A stretch of DNA of 46,725 nt from a virus. Positions 1 to 6,901 of this stretch are shown here, in pieces. Position 1 is the first letter of the stretch, and each line of letters begins with the position of its first letter. The notes under the pieces were generated by a model. That model was not told where the DNA came from. It was given only the letters and a program-made list of their open reading frames with translations, and did not search any database. The stretch is taken from IMG/VR virus record IMGVR_UViG_3300047094_000522, positions 1 through 46,725 of that record, one strand, 5' to 3'. The position numbers were made by a program, and so were the translations under genes.

Positions 1-764
1 GTGCCAGCCAGGAACGCCTCCCGGCGATAGAGGCACAGGCCGCCGAACGCCGAGTTCATCGGGATCGGCGGAGTGCCGACGGGCGGCATGAACAGGTGGA
101 ACCACGCATGAAGCCGAAGGTCTTCCCAAAAATTCGGCCTCGCTGCCCAGGCGTCGTACTGGGCCGCTCCGTAGACCCCCGGCGACTCCTCCCGCATGAA
201 TAGCGAGCAGCTCGCCATCGCCCCCGGATCGCGAAGACGGAGCGACGACCCCAACATCTCGCAGAACCAGCCGAGGCTGTTCAGGACGCCGTCCACGCTG
301 AATCCGCCGTGCGGGTCGGTGTCGAGAACCATGACATACCCGGCATCAGCCGCGTGACGCCGCACCCACTCCTGGCACTTGGTGCGGCACTTCGCCAGCC
401 GAACCGTCCGCTCCGGCTCAAACCCTCGGGCGTCCTCGCCCCCCAGGCGGTCGTGCTCGACGGTGACCCACTGGCGGATCGCGAAGTCGTCGAGCACGTC
501 GCCGGTCCCGTCGGTCGAGTCATTCTCGTAAACGTAGTAGACGCAGTCCCGCCACAGCCCCGCCAGCTCGTCCACGAGCCGCAGCGTGTTCTTCAGGTGC
601 GGCATCGAGTTCCTGGCGATGCTGACGATCGCCAGCTTCTGCCTGCGGGCCTCCACCCGACCGAATTCGATGTGCTCGCGGTAGCTGGCGAGGTAGTTGT
701 CGCTAACAGACCACATGTCCTCGGGGCGTCTGATCGTCATGCTCGGGCTGTACTGGAAATTCAT
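1..764 (-). CDS. Glycosyltransferase, C-terminus beyond left edge
   Basis: The frame is open for 254 codons from an ATG at 764 to the window edge, so the gene is partial. It looks like a nucleotide-sugar-dependent glycosyltransferase: YENDSTDGTGDVL (about residues 79-91) is the typical GT-A 'expressive sugar-binding loop' seen in CAP59/GT69-like and GT2-like enzymes, and VLDTDP (146-151) supplies a DxD metal-binding motif. The start overlaps the stop of the upstream glycosyltransferase by ATGA, so the two are co-translated. With the adjacent methyltransferase it forms a glycan-modification module. Acceptor is unknown: host surface glycan, virion protein or modified DNA base are all possible. 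Confidence 0.8.
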   Translation of the reverse strand, partial: MNFQYSPSMTIRRPEDMWSVSDNYLASYREHIEFGRVEARRQKLAIVSIARNSMPHLKNTLRLVDELAGLWRDCVYYVYENDSTDGTGDVLDDFAIRQWVTVEHDRLGGEDARGFEPERTVRLAKCRTKCQEWVRRHAADAGYVMVLDTDPHGGFSVDGVLNSLGWFCEMLGSSLRLRDPGAMASCSLFMREESPGVYGAAQYDAWAARPNFWEDLRLHAWFHLFMPPVGTPPIPMNSAFGGLCLYRREAFLAG

Positions 765-1381
765 CGCAGAATTGCCTCCATGAGTGAGGCGCGGCGGTCG
801 GGGAGCGTGGTGGCGTGAAAGAAGCGACAGCCGGCGAACCCCCTGGGGTCTCTGGCGTGCGGATTCCACTCATACGGCAACTCCGCCCAGGCCCGGCCCG
901 CGGGAACCGACACGGGCGTGGCGTCGGGGTCGCCGCCGAGGGCCGCGATCAGCGCCGCCTGCTCCCACCAGCCGGATGATCGGCGAAAGCCGTCAAGCGG
1001 CCAGAGGCTCTCGAGCAGTTCAACGGCCTCGGGCCGCGCGAGCCATACGCCGCAGTTCGGGACGGCTCCGTCTGCGGTGTGATGCACTACCAGCCCCATC
1101 GGAGCGTCGGCGGGCAGGTCGTCGAGGATGTCCTTGTCGTACTCGACCACGCCGACATCGGCGTCCAGCCAGAGCACGGCGTCGTAGCCGCCCTTCAGGA
1201 GCGACAGGATCAGCGGAATCTTGCCCCACGACACGGGCCGGCTCATGCTGCGGAACTGCTCGCCAGAAGGTACGAACAGATCGTACCCGTGCTCCTGGGC
1301 ATACCTCGCAAACGTCGGCAGCACTGCGTCGAGTAGTTCGGCCATAGGCCCCAGCCCGAATGTGGTGAGCGCCTTCTTCAT
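761..1381 (-). CDS. Glycosyltransferase with DxD motif
   Basis: 206 aa. The ATG at 1381 overlaps the methyltransferase stop (ATGA). VLWLDADVGVV (residues 69-79) carries a DAD metal/nucleotide-sugar motif after a hydrophobic strand. NCGVWLARP and WWEQAALI downstream match the fold of galactosyltransferase-like (GT34/GT8-type) enzymes in which the transferase 'reads' a tracked sugar nucleotide. There is no signal peptide or membrane segment, so a cytoplasmic role is likely. It sits between another glycosyltransferase and a SAM methyltransferase, suggesting sequential decoration of one substrate. The substrate cannot be told from sequence. Confidence 0.8.
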   Translation of the reverse strand: MKKALTTFGLGPMAELLDAVLPTFARYAQEHGYDLFVPSGEQFRSMSRPVSWGKIPLILSLLKGGYDAVLWLDADVGVVEYDKDILDDLPADAPMGLVVHHTADGAVPNCGVWLARPEAVELLESLWPLDGFRRSSGWWEQAALIAALGGDPDATPVSVPAGRAWAELPYEWNPHARDPRGFAGCRFFHATTLPDRRASLMEAILR

Positions 1382-1899
1382 CTCCACCCCACGAACAGAG
1401 CGCGACCCTTGGAATCAGTATCAATCCCGGTCGTGCTGAACTTCGCCGCCACCGCCGCCTGCATGGCGTCGTCAAGCTGCTCGAAGTCGTGGATCGCCAG
1501 GATGCTGCTCGTAATCTCCACGCAGCCCAGGTACTCGAGAAACGCCGCCGGCCCGTGGACCGCGTCATGAAACACAAGGTCGAATTGCCCCGGATGACAC
1601 TGAGCCAGATAGGACGCGGCGTCCACGGTAACCGGGCTGATGTTCGTGATCCCGAGGCTCGCCCAGTAGGTCGATCGCATCGCCTCGGCCACGGTGTCTG
1701 ACAGGTCAACCGCCGTGATCGCAGATTCAGGCGAAGCCAGGGCCATCGCCGCGGCCGACAGCCCCCTGTGGCTGCCCAGCTCGAGGATTCGCCACTGCTT
1801 GCCTTCGACGGCCTCGCACAGCATGCGGATATGCCGCCGGTCGGTGGTCATCGGGTGCGAGTCATCGATGGACTCGACGAATTCACGCCAATCGCTCAC
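1378..1899 (-). CDS. Class I SAM-dependent methyltransferase
   Basis: 173 aa. The GTG start at 1899 overlaps the VRR-NUC stop (GTGA). Motif I is ILELGSHRG (residues 38-46), followed by AVDLSD (63-68) whose Asp would bind the SAM ribose, and FDLVFHDAVHG as motif IV. This is the Methyltransf_24 (class I, small-molecule or sugar) style rather than a DNA methylase: no NPPY/DPPY or PC motif is present. Its position directly before two glycosyltransferases suggests it methylates a sugar or glycan product. The substrate is inferred only from context. Confidence 0.8.
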   Translation of the reverse strand: MSDWREFVESIDDSHPMTTDRRHIRMLCEAVEGKQWRILELGSHRGLSAAAMALASPESAITAVDLSDTVAEAMRSTYWASLGITNISPVTVDAASYLAQCHPGQFDLVFHDAVHGPAAFLEYLGCVEITSSILAIHDFEQLDDAMQAAVAAKFSTTGIDTDSKGRALFVGWR

Positions 1900-2189
1900 G
1901 ATACGTTCTCCAGAAAATGCCTCGCCTCGGCCGCCGAGGTCACGACGGCCACCGGGCATCCTGCCGCCGAGAGTTCACGCATTCTGTGGAGCTGGATTTT
2001 CGTCGGCTCTTCGCCTGGGCGCTTGCACTCAAGCCAGAACGCGCGGCCGTCCTTGACCATGAGCACGTCGGGGACGCCAGCCATTGAATAGGCGTTCCCG
2101 TGGAACTTCGTCGCCCAGAAGCCCAAGGCTCTTCCTTGAGCCATGACATTAGCAACGATGGTTTTCTCCAGGGGAGCTTTCCGTTGCAT
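1896..2189 (-). CDS. VRR-NUC domain nuclease
   Basis: 97 aa, the length of a stand-alone phage VRR-NUC protein (PD-(D/E)xK superfamily; often Holliday-junction or flap nucleases). GVPD (residues 38-41) and LECK (53-56) provide the catalytic D...ExK core, followed by Q66 in the conserved downstream helix (KIQLHRM). The start ATG at 2189 follows a purine-rich CAGGGG. It probably acts in phage recombination or resolution of replication intermediates. It heads the methyltransferase/glycosyltransferase genes by overlap. Confidence 0.88.
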   Translation of the reverse strand: MQRKAPLEKTIVANVMAQGRALGFWATKFHGNAYSMAGVPDVLMVKDGRAFWLECKRPGEEPTKIQLHRMRELSAAGCPVAVVTSAAEARHFLENVS

Positions 2190-2220
2190 CCCCTGATTGT
2201 CTGCTACAGAAGCCTTACGG

Positions 2221-2556
2221 TCAAGACGAAAACATGTACTGTTCGCGGTGAAAGTAGAAGTGCGGCACCTCGACGGGGTTGCTGCGATAGCCGACGAGCC
2301 GAGACCTACGCTCCTCGGGCGTCCACGTTGCGCGGATGGCGGCGGATCGCTCGGCTATCTGCTCGGGGGTCGGGTCCGGCGTCTCTGTGTTCCTGGCGGC
2401 GGTGAACTGCGGCGGCCGGAGCCCCAGGCGGTGCTTGCGGACGAGGTTGTACAGGTGGCCGCGGGTGCAGCCGAGCTGCTCGCAAATCTGGTCGCTCTTC
2501 ATCTCACTCTTCCAGAGATGCGTCAGGTACTTGATGTCGATCGGGGGGCAGTGCAT
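2221..2556 (-). CDS. Helix-turn-helix DNA-binding protein
   Basis: 111 aa. Residues 12-42 (WKSEMKSDQICEQLGCTRG followed by HLYNLVRKHRLGL) form a recognisable HTH of the resolvase/GcrA-like type that reads sparse, fast-evolving phage repressors and terminase small subunits. The C-terminal half has WTPEERRSRLVGYR and a His/Tyr/Phe-rich tail. RBS AAGGAGG sits just before ATG. It may be a transcription regulator of the downstream nuclease and sugar genes, or a terminase small subunit. I cannot separate these because no large terminase is in the window. Confidence 0.65.
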   Translation of the reverse strand: MHCPPIDIKYLTHLWKSEMKSDQICEQLGCTRGHLYNLVRKHRLGLRPPQFTAARNTETPDPTPEQIAERSAAIRATWTPEERRSRLVGYRSNPVEVPHFYFHREQYMFSS

Positions 2557-2594
2557 GGAATCCTCCTTGAAGTGATGAAACGAGACACAAAAAG

Positions 2595-3089
2595 TTACTG
2601 TGTGCGGGCGAGCAGCGAGCGGAGCGTGGCGGCTGTCGCATCATCCGGCACATAAGCCGTCCGCAGCCGCGCCTCGGCGCGATAGATCGCCTCCCGCTCC
2701 TCGTCGGTGAGCGTGGGCGAGCGGTAGAGCGGGACGACTCTATCGCTTGCAGTTGCCCTTTCCTCTGCGTCACGCCTGAAAAAGCAAAGCACTCCAGCAT
2801 CGCCGGTCGGGTAGATCACAGCCCACGCCACTGGCTCTTGTGTATTGCCGGTGCGAGGCAGCCCACGTTCGACTGACTCGCTTTGCGCCAGTAAGCTCCG
2901 CTCGGGCACCCGAGTGCTTTGCTGGACACACGCTTCCGGCACAGCGTCATGATTTGTTCGCCCACGCTCGCGGAGCATGGCGTCGGCGTATTGGTAGCAC
3001 CGCCTCGCGGCTTCGTCTCCAAGAGAGAAGTAGTTGTTTGCCAGCAGCCCCGTCAACGCCGCAGCGGCGAACGTGTCGCGGTCGTTCAC
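2595..3089 (-). CDS. Hypothetical phage protein with NDRDTF N-terminus
   Basis: 164 aa. GTG start at 3089 overlaps the upstream stop (GTGA). The N-terminus NDRDTFAAAALTGLLAN is of a kind common in phage accessory proteins, and the mid-part (EPVAWAVIYPTGDAGVL) resembles phage proteins that carry a short 'AWAV' segment. The C-terminus is charged and helical. No catalytic motif is visible. The first codons share GACCGCGACACGTTC with the start of the next upstream gene, so the two 5' ends share ancestry or were exchanged. Function unknown. Confidence 0.65.
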   Translation of the reverse strand: MNDRDTFAAAALTGLLANNYFSLGDEAARRCYQYADAMLRERGRTNHDAVPEACVQQSTRVPERSLLAQSESVERGLPRTGNTQEPVAWAVIYPTGDAGVLCFFRRDAEERATASDRVVPLYRSPTLTDEEREAIYRAEARLRTAYVPDDATAATLRSLLARTQ

Positions 3090-3430
3090 TTCTTCACCTT
3101 CAACGCCTTCAGTTTGTTTGCGGCAACGTGCAAATCCTTCATCACCTTCGACACGTCGGCGTGTTGGTAGATCGCAAACTGTTGCACACCGCTCGACATC
3201 GCAACAGCTACGGTCTTGAGTCTCTGCGTTGAGAAATCAAGCTGCACTTCCGTCGTCTCATCGTCGCTCGGCCATCCGCTAAATCCAGCGAGCATGACCG
3301 TGCCTCTCGGCCTGCGGCCAATCTTGCGAGAGTTCAGCGTTCCGATTGCTGAATACATGCGGCTGAACCGTCGCTGTAGCCAGCCAGTTGGGACGACGTA
3401 GGATTTCGAGAACGTGTCGCGGTCGGTCAT
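3086..3430 (-). CDS. Hypothetical protein, TDRDTF N-terminus
   Basis: 114 aa, ATG at 3430 overlapping the stop of the 29-residue membrane peptide (ATGA). After the shared TDRDTF start it is basic (RRFSRMYSAIGTL, RKIGRRPRG), then has a beta-like part (TEVQLDFSTQRLKTVAVAM) and a lysine-rich end (LKALKVKK). This pattern suggests nucleic-acid or membrane-surface contact, but no family is recognised. It is translationally coupled to its neighbours on both sides. Confidence 0.6.
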   Translation of the reverse strand: MTDRDTFSKSYVVPTGWLQRRFSRMYSAIGTLNSRKIGRRPRGTVMLAGFSGWPSDDETTEVQLDFSTQRLKTVAVAMSSGVQQFAIYQHADVSKVMKDLHVAANKLKALKVKK

Positions 3431-3516
3431 GGCTTCCTCGCAATAAACGTGCGGCCTATCCAAGACCCAATAAGCCCGCCAGCGAAACCCAGCAAGATAG
3501 CGTAAAGAAAGTCCAT
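3427..3516 (-). CDS. 29-residue single-pass membrane peptide
   Basis: A short ORF fills the gap between two coupled genes: ATG at 3516 and a TGA that overlaps the next ATG (ATGA). It encodes MDFLYAILLGFAGGLIGSWI and ends GRTFIARKP: one Gly-rich transmembrane helix with a positively charged C-terminus, so probably N-out/C-in. GAGAGGTAAGG before the start is a good Shine-Dalgarno region and contains the stop of the pseudopilin-like gene. Its size would put it below most gene callers. Role unknown; small phage membrane peptides include holins, superinfection-exclusion peptides and complex subunits. Confidence 0.6.
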   Translation of the reverse strand: MDFLYAILLGFAGGLIGSWIGRTFIARKP

Positions 3517-3520
3517 CGCC

Positions 3521-3784
3521 TTACCTCTCAACCTTTCCACTGCACGGGCAGTCTGGGTGATGGCACACGCCACCACCAGCATGTTCAACAAACCAGTGCC
3601 CGTCGTGCTGGCGCGTGTGCAGGTTCCACGATTCTGGAGGCCCGTTGATTACCTGATCGACGCCGTCGCTGCTCCGGCTTGCTGCGCCCCTCGCAGCCGA
3701 TATCGCGGGCCAGAGTAACCCGGCCAGAGTTAGCAGGATGGCGACGACGACCACGGCTTCGACGAGCGTGAAGGCTTTTCTCAT
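3521..3784 (-). CDS. Pseudopilin-like protein (type IV prepilin N-terminus)
   Basis: 87 aa, ATG at 3784 overlapping the upstream stop (ATGA). It starts MRKAFTLVEAVVVVAILLTL: a short basic leader, then F-T-L-V-E with Glu at the fifth position after the expected cleavage point and a hydrophobic helix. This is the prepilin/pseudopilin processing signature, and LLWPAISAARGAASR just after it is close to the DUF1559 pattern of planctomycetes. The usual Gly before Phe is replaced by Ala (K-A-F-T), so cleavage by PilD is uncertain. The C-terminal part is short, with a small Cys/His cluster (CHHPDCPC). The role is unknown; it could enter the host pseudopilus or block it. Confidence 0.7.
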   Translation of the reverse strand: MRKAFTLVEAVVVVAILLTLAGLLWPAISAARGAASRSSDGVDQVINGPPESWNLHTRQHDGHWFVEHAGGGVCHHPDCPCSGKVER

Positions 3785-4098
3785 GTCGGCTCCTCCATCG
3801 GCACGAACTGAAGGTCGAACAACTTGCCGTCCCGGCTTCTCCAGACAACCTTTGACACCGACTCGTCTCTGTTCCGCCAGACTCCAAGCATCCCCGCCGA
3901 GAGGCTCCATCGCTTCGGGTGGTCTGCGTATGCCCTTGCCAGCTTGATCTTGTATCGAGAGTGGCCGTTCATTACGAACGTGCCGTCGAACCCGGCATAG
4001 GCGGGCGTGATGCACGGCTCTGGCTGGGGGGCAGGCTGCGACGCAATCGTGCCTACGGCAAGCGAGGAGAGCCACGAGAAGAAGCCACGACGGTCCAT
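3781..4098 (-). CDS. Exported protein with twin-arginine signal
   Basis: 105 aa, ATG at 4098 overlapping the upstream stop (TGATG). The N-terminus MDRRGFFSWLSSLAVGTIAS matches the Tat pattern (RR-x-F-F, then a moderately hydrophobic stretch), followed by a Pro-rich linker (QPAPQPEP). The mature part is beta-rich with many aromatic and basic residues (RYKIKLARAYADHPKRW, KVVWRSRDGKLFDLQF). No enzymatic family is recognised. The same cassette encodes a TatA homologue, so export through a Tat pore is a reasonable inference. It is coupled to the pseudopilin-like gene downstream. Confidence 0.7.
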   Translation of the reverse strand: MDRRGFFSWLSSLAVGTIASQPAPQPEPCITPAYAGFDGTFVMNGHSRYKIKLARAYADHPKRWSLSAGMLGVWRNRDESVSKVVWRSRDGKLFDLQFVPMEEPT

Positions 4099-4376
4099 CA
4101 CGTCACCTCCGGTGGCTTTGGAAGCGGCATCCAGTGGGTCGGATCGCTGACGCATTCCCACGTCCACCTGTTTTTGTATTCCTCGTCACGCTCAAACCAC
4201 GCCGTGTCGCAGCCGTTCGCCTTGCTCCACGCCAGCACTCGCACGCCCTGACACTGCCACTCGCCAAACGGCGTCACCGGCAACCGCTCGCTCACGGGAA
4301 TCCAGCGTTGTTCGACGATGTCGCCGTTGGCGACACGATCCGGCGACGTGTCGCCGCTTGTGCGTTGTTGCGTCAT
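4098..4376 (-). CDS. DUF551 domain protein
   Basis: 92 aa, ATG at 4376 overlapping the stop of the upstream DUF551 protein (ATGA). RWIPVSERLP (residues 25-34), VRVLAWSK and the terminal HWMPLPKPPEVT are the DUF551 hallmarks, a small domain widespread in phages and of unknown function. Its 3' end is nearly the same in DNA and protein as that of the next gene upstream, so the pair arose by tandem duplication. Confidence 0.8.
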   Translation of the reverse strand: MTQQRTSGDTSPDRVANGDIVEQRWIPVSERLPVTPFGEWQCQGVRVLAWSKANGCDTAWFERDEEYKNRWTWECVSDPTHWMPLPKPPEVT

Positions 4377-4801
4377 GTCACCTCCGGCGGCTCGGGCAGC
4401 GGCATCCAGTGCGTAATCTGCGAGAGCGTGGGGTTGAGTCTTGGCAAGCCTGATGGGGGATCTGTGATCCAACTTACAACGTCAACGTAACGGCGACCGT
4501 TGACCTCGCGAGCCGCCAGGACTCGCGACATAGGAGGCTCTCCGTCGGCGATTGATCGCCAGCCCCCACGCTCTGTCTCGTCGCCTTCGTTCATGGCGCG
4601 GTCAGCCTCGTCTGGGCAGAACGACTCCTTCGCGTATTTCAGGTCGACGACGTTGGGGTAGTGCCGCAAGAGTCTCCTCGCCTCGTCGCGAACGGCCGCC
4701 GGGATTCGCTTGATCCCCTTCTCGATGTACGGCGTCGACAGCCGGAAGAGAAACTCTCTCACGTTGAGGACGGCTCGAGTACGCTCGCAAGGGAGAGTCA
4801 T
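4373..4801 (-). CDS. BPSL0761-like / DUF551 fusion protein
   Basis: 142 aa, ATG at 4801 in an ATGA overlap. The N-terminal half (MTLPCERTRAVLNVREFLF ... IPAAVRDEARRLLRHYP) matches the BPSL0761 type of phage/proteobacterial hypothetical protein. The C-terminal half (GGWRSIADGEPPMSRVLAA ... HWMPLPEPPEVT) is a DUF551 domain, degenerate at the usual WIxV start. Two unrelated small phage domains have thus been joined. Function unknown. The next gene downstream is a second copy of the DUF551 part. Confidence 0.75.
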   Translation of the reverse strand: MTLPCERTRAVLNVREFLFRLSTPYIEKGIKRIPAAVRDEARRLLRHYPNVVDLKYAKESFCPDEADRAMNEGDETERGGWRSIADGEPPMSRVLAAREVNGRRYVDVVSWITDPPSGLPRLNPTLSQITHWMPLPEPPEVT

Positions 4802-5166
4802 TTGCGGCACCCATCGCACAGCGTCGAAATCCACCCGCGATCATTCGGCCGCCCCTGCCTGCCGCACCGCTCGCAGGTCATGGCAGACATGGCCTCGGCC
4901 ATAGAGACAACGCCATTGCAGAACGAGTCGCCTCCGCAGTGATAGAGTCGCAGGGTGCCGTACTTCTCCTTTACCTGCGTGAAGGAGAATGTCTGCTCGC
5001 CAGCGTATTCCTCGTGGGCCGCGATTCGGTTGCACGCGGCCCGCAGAATGTCATACCACCCGTCGCCGCACTCGCAGCCGAAGGCCATGCAGCTACCCTT
5101 GCTTTCGCGATTCGCGAACAGCGTCGGGAAGTCTTCGTAGAGCTTCTGCTCTAGCTCGGGGCTCAC
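4798..5166 (-). CDS. Phage zinc-ribbon protein
   Basis: 122 aa, GTG start at 5166 overlapping the upstream stop (GTGA). The protein starts SPELEQKLYEDFPTLFANRE, has a CMAFGCECGDGWYDIL segment and ends with a four-Cys zinc ribbon (CERCGRQG ... LCDGC). This arrangement is common in tailed-phage early or accessory regions, where the function is not known. The GDGWYD segment and the terminal zinc finger make it easily recognised as a real gene. Confidence 0.8.
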   Translation of the reverse strand: MSPELEQKLYEDFPTLFANRESKGSCMAFGCECGDGWYDILRAACNRIAAHEEYAGEQTFSFTQVKEKYGTLRLYHCGGDSFCNGVVSMAEAMSAMTCERCGRQGRPNDRGWISTLCDGCRK

Positions 5167-5366
5167 TGCCTCTTCTCCATCTCATTGCACCGAGTGTCCA
5201 GAGTCGCGTTCACGTCGCGGAGCGCGGTGATGAGCAACCGCTGCTGCTGGATTTCCTTGAGACTTGCCTTCCATCGCTCGTCGAGCTTGGCGAGCATGCC
5301 GTTGGCGTCGGCCAGCTTGCCCTCGAGCGCACGAATTCGCTTCCTTCCGAACAGCCAGTCAAACAT
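5163..5366 (-). CDS. Small coiled-coil protein
   Basis: 67 aa. The ATG at 5366 lies in a TGATG overlap and has GGGGGAAG upstream. After MFDWLFGRKR, which looks like an amphipathic membrane-binding or docking helix, the rest (ALEGKLADANGMLAKLDERW ... CNEMEKRQ) has heptad spacing of Leu/Ile and is probably one coiled coil. Such proteins can be spanin-like or oligomerisation adaptors, but no signal or lipobox is present. Function unknown. Confidence 0.6.
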   Translation of the reverse strand: MFDWLFGRKRIRALEGKLADANGMLAKLDERWKASLKEIQQQRLLITALRDVNATLDTRCNEMEKRQ

Positions 5367-5584
5367 CACTTCCCCCTCCTCTTCATAGGCTCAAACCGAA
5401 GCGGCGCGGGGTACGTTTTCGTGTCGATGACGATGTCGCCGTTGACGAACTTGAGACTGCCGTTCTCTTTGATGTACTGTCGCACCTCGCCCGTCTCAGT
5501 GTCGGCCCATATTCCACACAGAATCTCGCCGCCGTCGGCGTCAAAAAGTTTTCCAGGGCCGTGTGTCTTTACGTCGAGGATCAC
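5366..5584 (-). CDS. Hypothetical protein
   Basis: 72 aa from a GTG at 5584 that overlaps the MazG stop (GTGA). The sequence has beta-strand spacing (GKLFDADGGEILCGIWADTE, GDIVIDTKTYPAPLRFEPM) and resembles a small beta-barrel, but no family is recognised. The start is chosen for the overlap pattern found throughout this operon. An in-frame upstream start inside the MazG gene exists but is less likely. Confidence 0.55.
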   Translation of the reverse strand: MILDVKTHGPGKLFDADGGEILCGIWADTETGEVRQYIKENGSLKFVNGDIVIDTKTYPAPLRFEPMKRRGK

Positions 5585-6042
5585 GACTGCTCCTCCTTGC
5601 AAAACACGCCCTCGGGCGTCAGCGTGCCCCTGCGATCCTTGATTTCGCCGTAGGCCGATTCCAGGCAGCCGTAGAGGCTCACGCCCTGCAAGGCCGAGTA
5701 GATGATCAGCGTCACGAGTACGTCGCCGACGCCGTCCACGATGCCCTCGCGGTCGTTCTTGAGCGTGGCGTCAGCAAGCTCGCCAAGCTCGCTCACGGTC
5801 TTCATGAGCTGGGCCTGCGGCGTGCTGTTCGGGATGATCTGGCGGTCCCTGGCCCACTGCTCGACCTTGCCGATCAAGTCGGCGTAAGAGCCGAAATTCA
5901 GGCGGTCGATCTCGTCGGCCGCCCGCAGGAGAGCCGCGGCCTGCTGCCGCTGGGTCTCGTCGGCGGCCTTCAGCCGATCGGCCAAGTCCTCGCCTATTTT
6001 GTAGGCCGCGATGCCGCGAAGCTCGTCTGAAAAACTACCCAT
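5581..6042 (-). CDS. MazG-like nucleotide pyrophosphohydrolase
   Basis: 153 aa, ATG at 6042 overlapping the end of the upstream gene by 8 bases. The all-alpha MazG core is at about residues 75-140: QLMKTVSELGELAD gives the ExxE pair (E85, E88), and IVDGVGDVLVTLI gives the acidic metal-binding pair (D103, D107). GCLESAYGEIKDRRG follows as in phage MazG proteins. Such enzymes hydrolyse (d)NTPs or alarmones and may blunt the host stringent or suicide response. It fits with the dCMP deaminase and dNMP kinase encoded elsewhere in the window. Confidence 0.85.
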   Translation of the reverse strand: MGSFSDELRGIAAYKIGEDLADRLKAADETQRQQAAALLRAADEIDRLNFGSYADLIGKVEQWARDRQIIPNSTPQAQLMKTVSELGELADATLKNDREGIVDGVGDVLVTLIIYSALQGVSLYGCLESAYGEIKDRRGTLTPEGVFCKEEQS

Positions 6043-6235
6043 GCGTCCATGCCTGAATGACGTGGTGATGTCTCATGATCTGACGCACGCTGTACCCGTC
6101 GAATACTTCGTCTCGCACATAGAGATGAATCACTGCGCCGGCCGCCAGAGGCATCGCCTCGCAGGTCTGCTGCACCGGCCGGATCGCACCATCCAGAGGG
6201 CCGCCGACAAACTCGACTCGGATGAATTCCGTCAT
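6035..6235 (-). CDS. Hypothetical phage protein
   Basis: 66 aa, ATG at 6235 with GGAG upstream. FIRVEFVGGPLDGAIRPVQQ (residues 4-23) resembles the widespread 'GGPLDG' small phage proteins of unknown role, which have a short beta-sheet and a terminal tail (here RHHHVIQAWTHG). It follows a 12-bp hairpin and begins a coupled run with MazG. Confidence 0.65.
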   Translation of the reverse strand: MTEFIRVEFVGGPLDGAIRPVQQTCEAMPLAAGAVIHLYVRDEVFDGYSVRQIMRHHHVIQAWTHG

Positions 6236-6252
6236 CTCTGGTCTCCAGGCTA

Positions 6253-6284
6253 TCGGGGGCGGCGGAAGGAGTCGCCGCCCCCGA
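6253..6284 (-). terminator. Strong hairpin between genes
   Basis: Perfect 12-bp inverted repeat TCGGGGGCGGCG / CGCCGCCCCCGA with an 8-base loop, lying in the 67-base gap after the secreted-protein gene ending at 6303. There is no U-tract on either side, so it may be a non-canonical terminator, an attenuator or an mRNA 3'-end protector. Confidence 0.55.
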
Positions 6285-6302
6285 CAGCACCGGCTGGAAG
6301 TA

Positions 6303-6626
6303 TCAATGGCTGTACCGGAGGACGGCGAACCAGCCGCGGCGAGCCGGCGACCATGCAACGCCTCGCTCAACGATCCGATAGCGGCCACGCATGGCCTCGT
6401 TGTAGAAACATGCCGACTTCTCTGCCTCGAGCGGGCTGACGGTCGAGAAGCCTATGCCCTCTCGACGGCCCCCGAGCACGCGGCAGTGTTTCAGCAAGCC
6501 CGTGCGTGCGCATTCGTCGGCCGTCTGCTGGGCACTGACCACGGTCGTCGTGGTAACGACCACGTTCTGGGCGCTGGCGATAGTGGTCACGCACGCCAGA
6601 GCGAAAGCAAACAAAAACAGTCTCAT
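6303..6626 (-). CDS. Secreted protein with Sec signal peptide
   Basis: 107 aa, ATG at 6626 with CGGAGG upstream. MRLFLFAFALACVTTIASAQ is a classical Sec signal with A-x-A cleavage before QN. The mature chain is small, with three Cys (ECARTG, KHCRVL, SACFYN), EGIGFSTVSPLEAE, and a terminal AWSPARRGWFAVLRYSH. I associate this Cys/EGIGF/GW-x-A-V-x-RY pattern with short secreted planctomycete proteins of unknown role; that is recollection of family features, not a search. The gene has its own upstream motif and a strong hairpin after it, so it may be a separate transcription unit. Confidence 0.75.
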   Translation of the reverse strand: MRLFLFAFALACVTTIASAQNVVVTTTTVVSAQQTADECARTGLLKHCRVLGGRREGIGFSTVSPLEAEKSACFYNEAMRGRYRIVERGVAWSPARRGWFAVLRYSH

Positions 6627-6664
6627 GTTGAATCCTCCGTGAAAAAAGAAACTGAACCGGCCGC

Positions 6665-6685
6665 ATTGTCTGGACCGGGAGCCTA
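6665..6685 (-). promoter_or_regulatory. Copy of recurrent intergenic motif (TAGGCTCCCGG)
   Basis: Degenerate copy of the GGCTACTGG-type motif, about 40-60 bases upstream of the secreted-protein start at 6626. It overlaps the stop of the preceding gene. Compare TAGGCTACCGG at 29848-29858. Confidence 0.3.
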
Positions 6686-6901
6686 TGTGTCAAGATCGTC
6701 TTCCATCTCGCCCAGAAACTTACGCATCTCGTGAGCGTAGACCTCCATAGACTCTTTGAGCAGAAACGCGGCGGTCGCCAGCCCGTGGGCGTTGACGGCC
6801 TTCGCGGCCCTTCCGAGAGTCTCGATCATGGGCATCGTCGCGACCAGCTTGTCTACCTGCACCGTCGCAGCGGCAACCATGATTCGCTCCTCGGGTGTCA
6901 T
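6683..6901 (-). CDS. Small helical hypothetical protein
   Basis: 72 aa, ATG at 6901 overlapping the GNAT stop (ATGA). Almost wholly helical: TPEERIMVAAATVQVDKLVA, LGRAAKAVNAHG, FLLKESMEVYAHEMRKF, ending in an acidic tail EMEDDLDT. It may be an adaptor or an anti-repressor-like helix bundle. No family is recognised. Confidence 0.6.
   Translation of the reverse strand: MTPEERIMVAAATVQVDKLVATMPMIETLGRAAKAVNAHGLATAAFLLKESMEVYAHEMRKFLGEMEDDLDT

Noticed and set aside
5163-5366. Spanin or lysis protein among small coiled-coil genes
   Set aside because: There is no signal peptide or lipobox, and no endolysin or holin gene nearby to support a lysis cassette.
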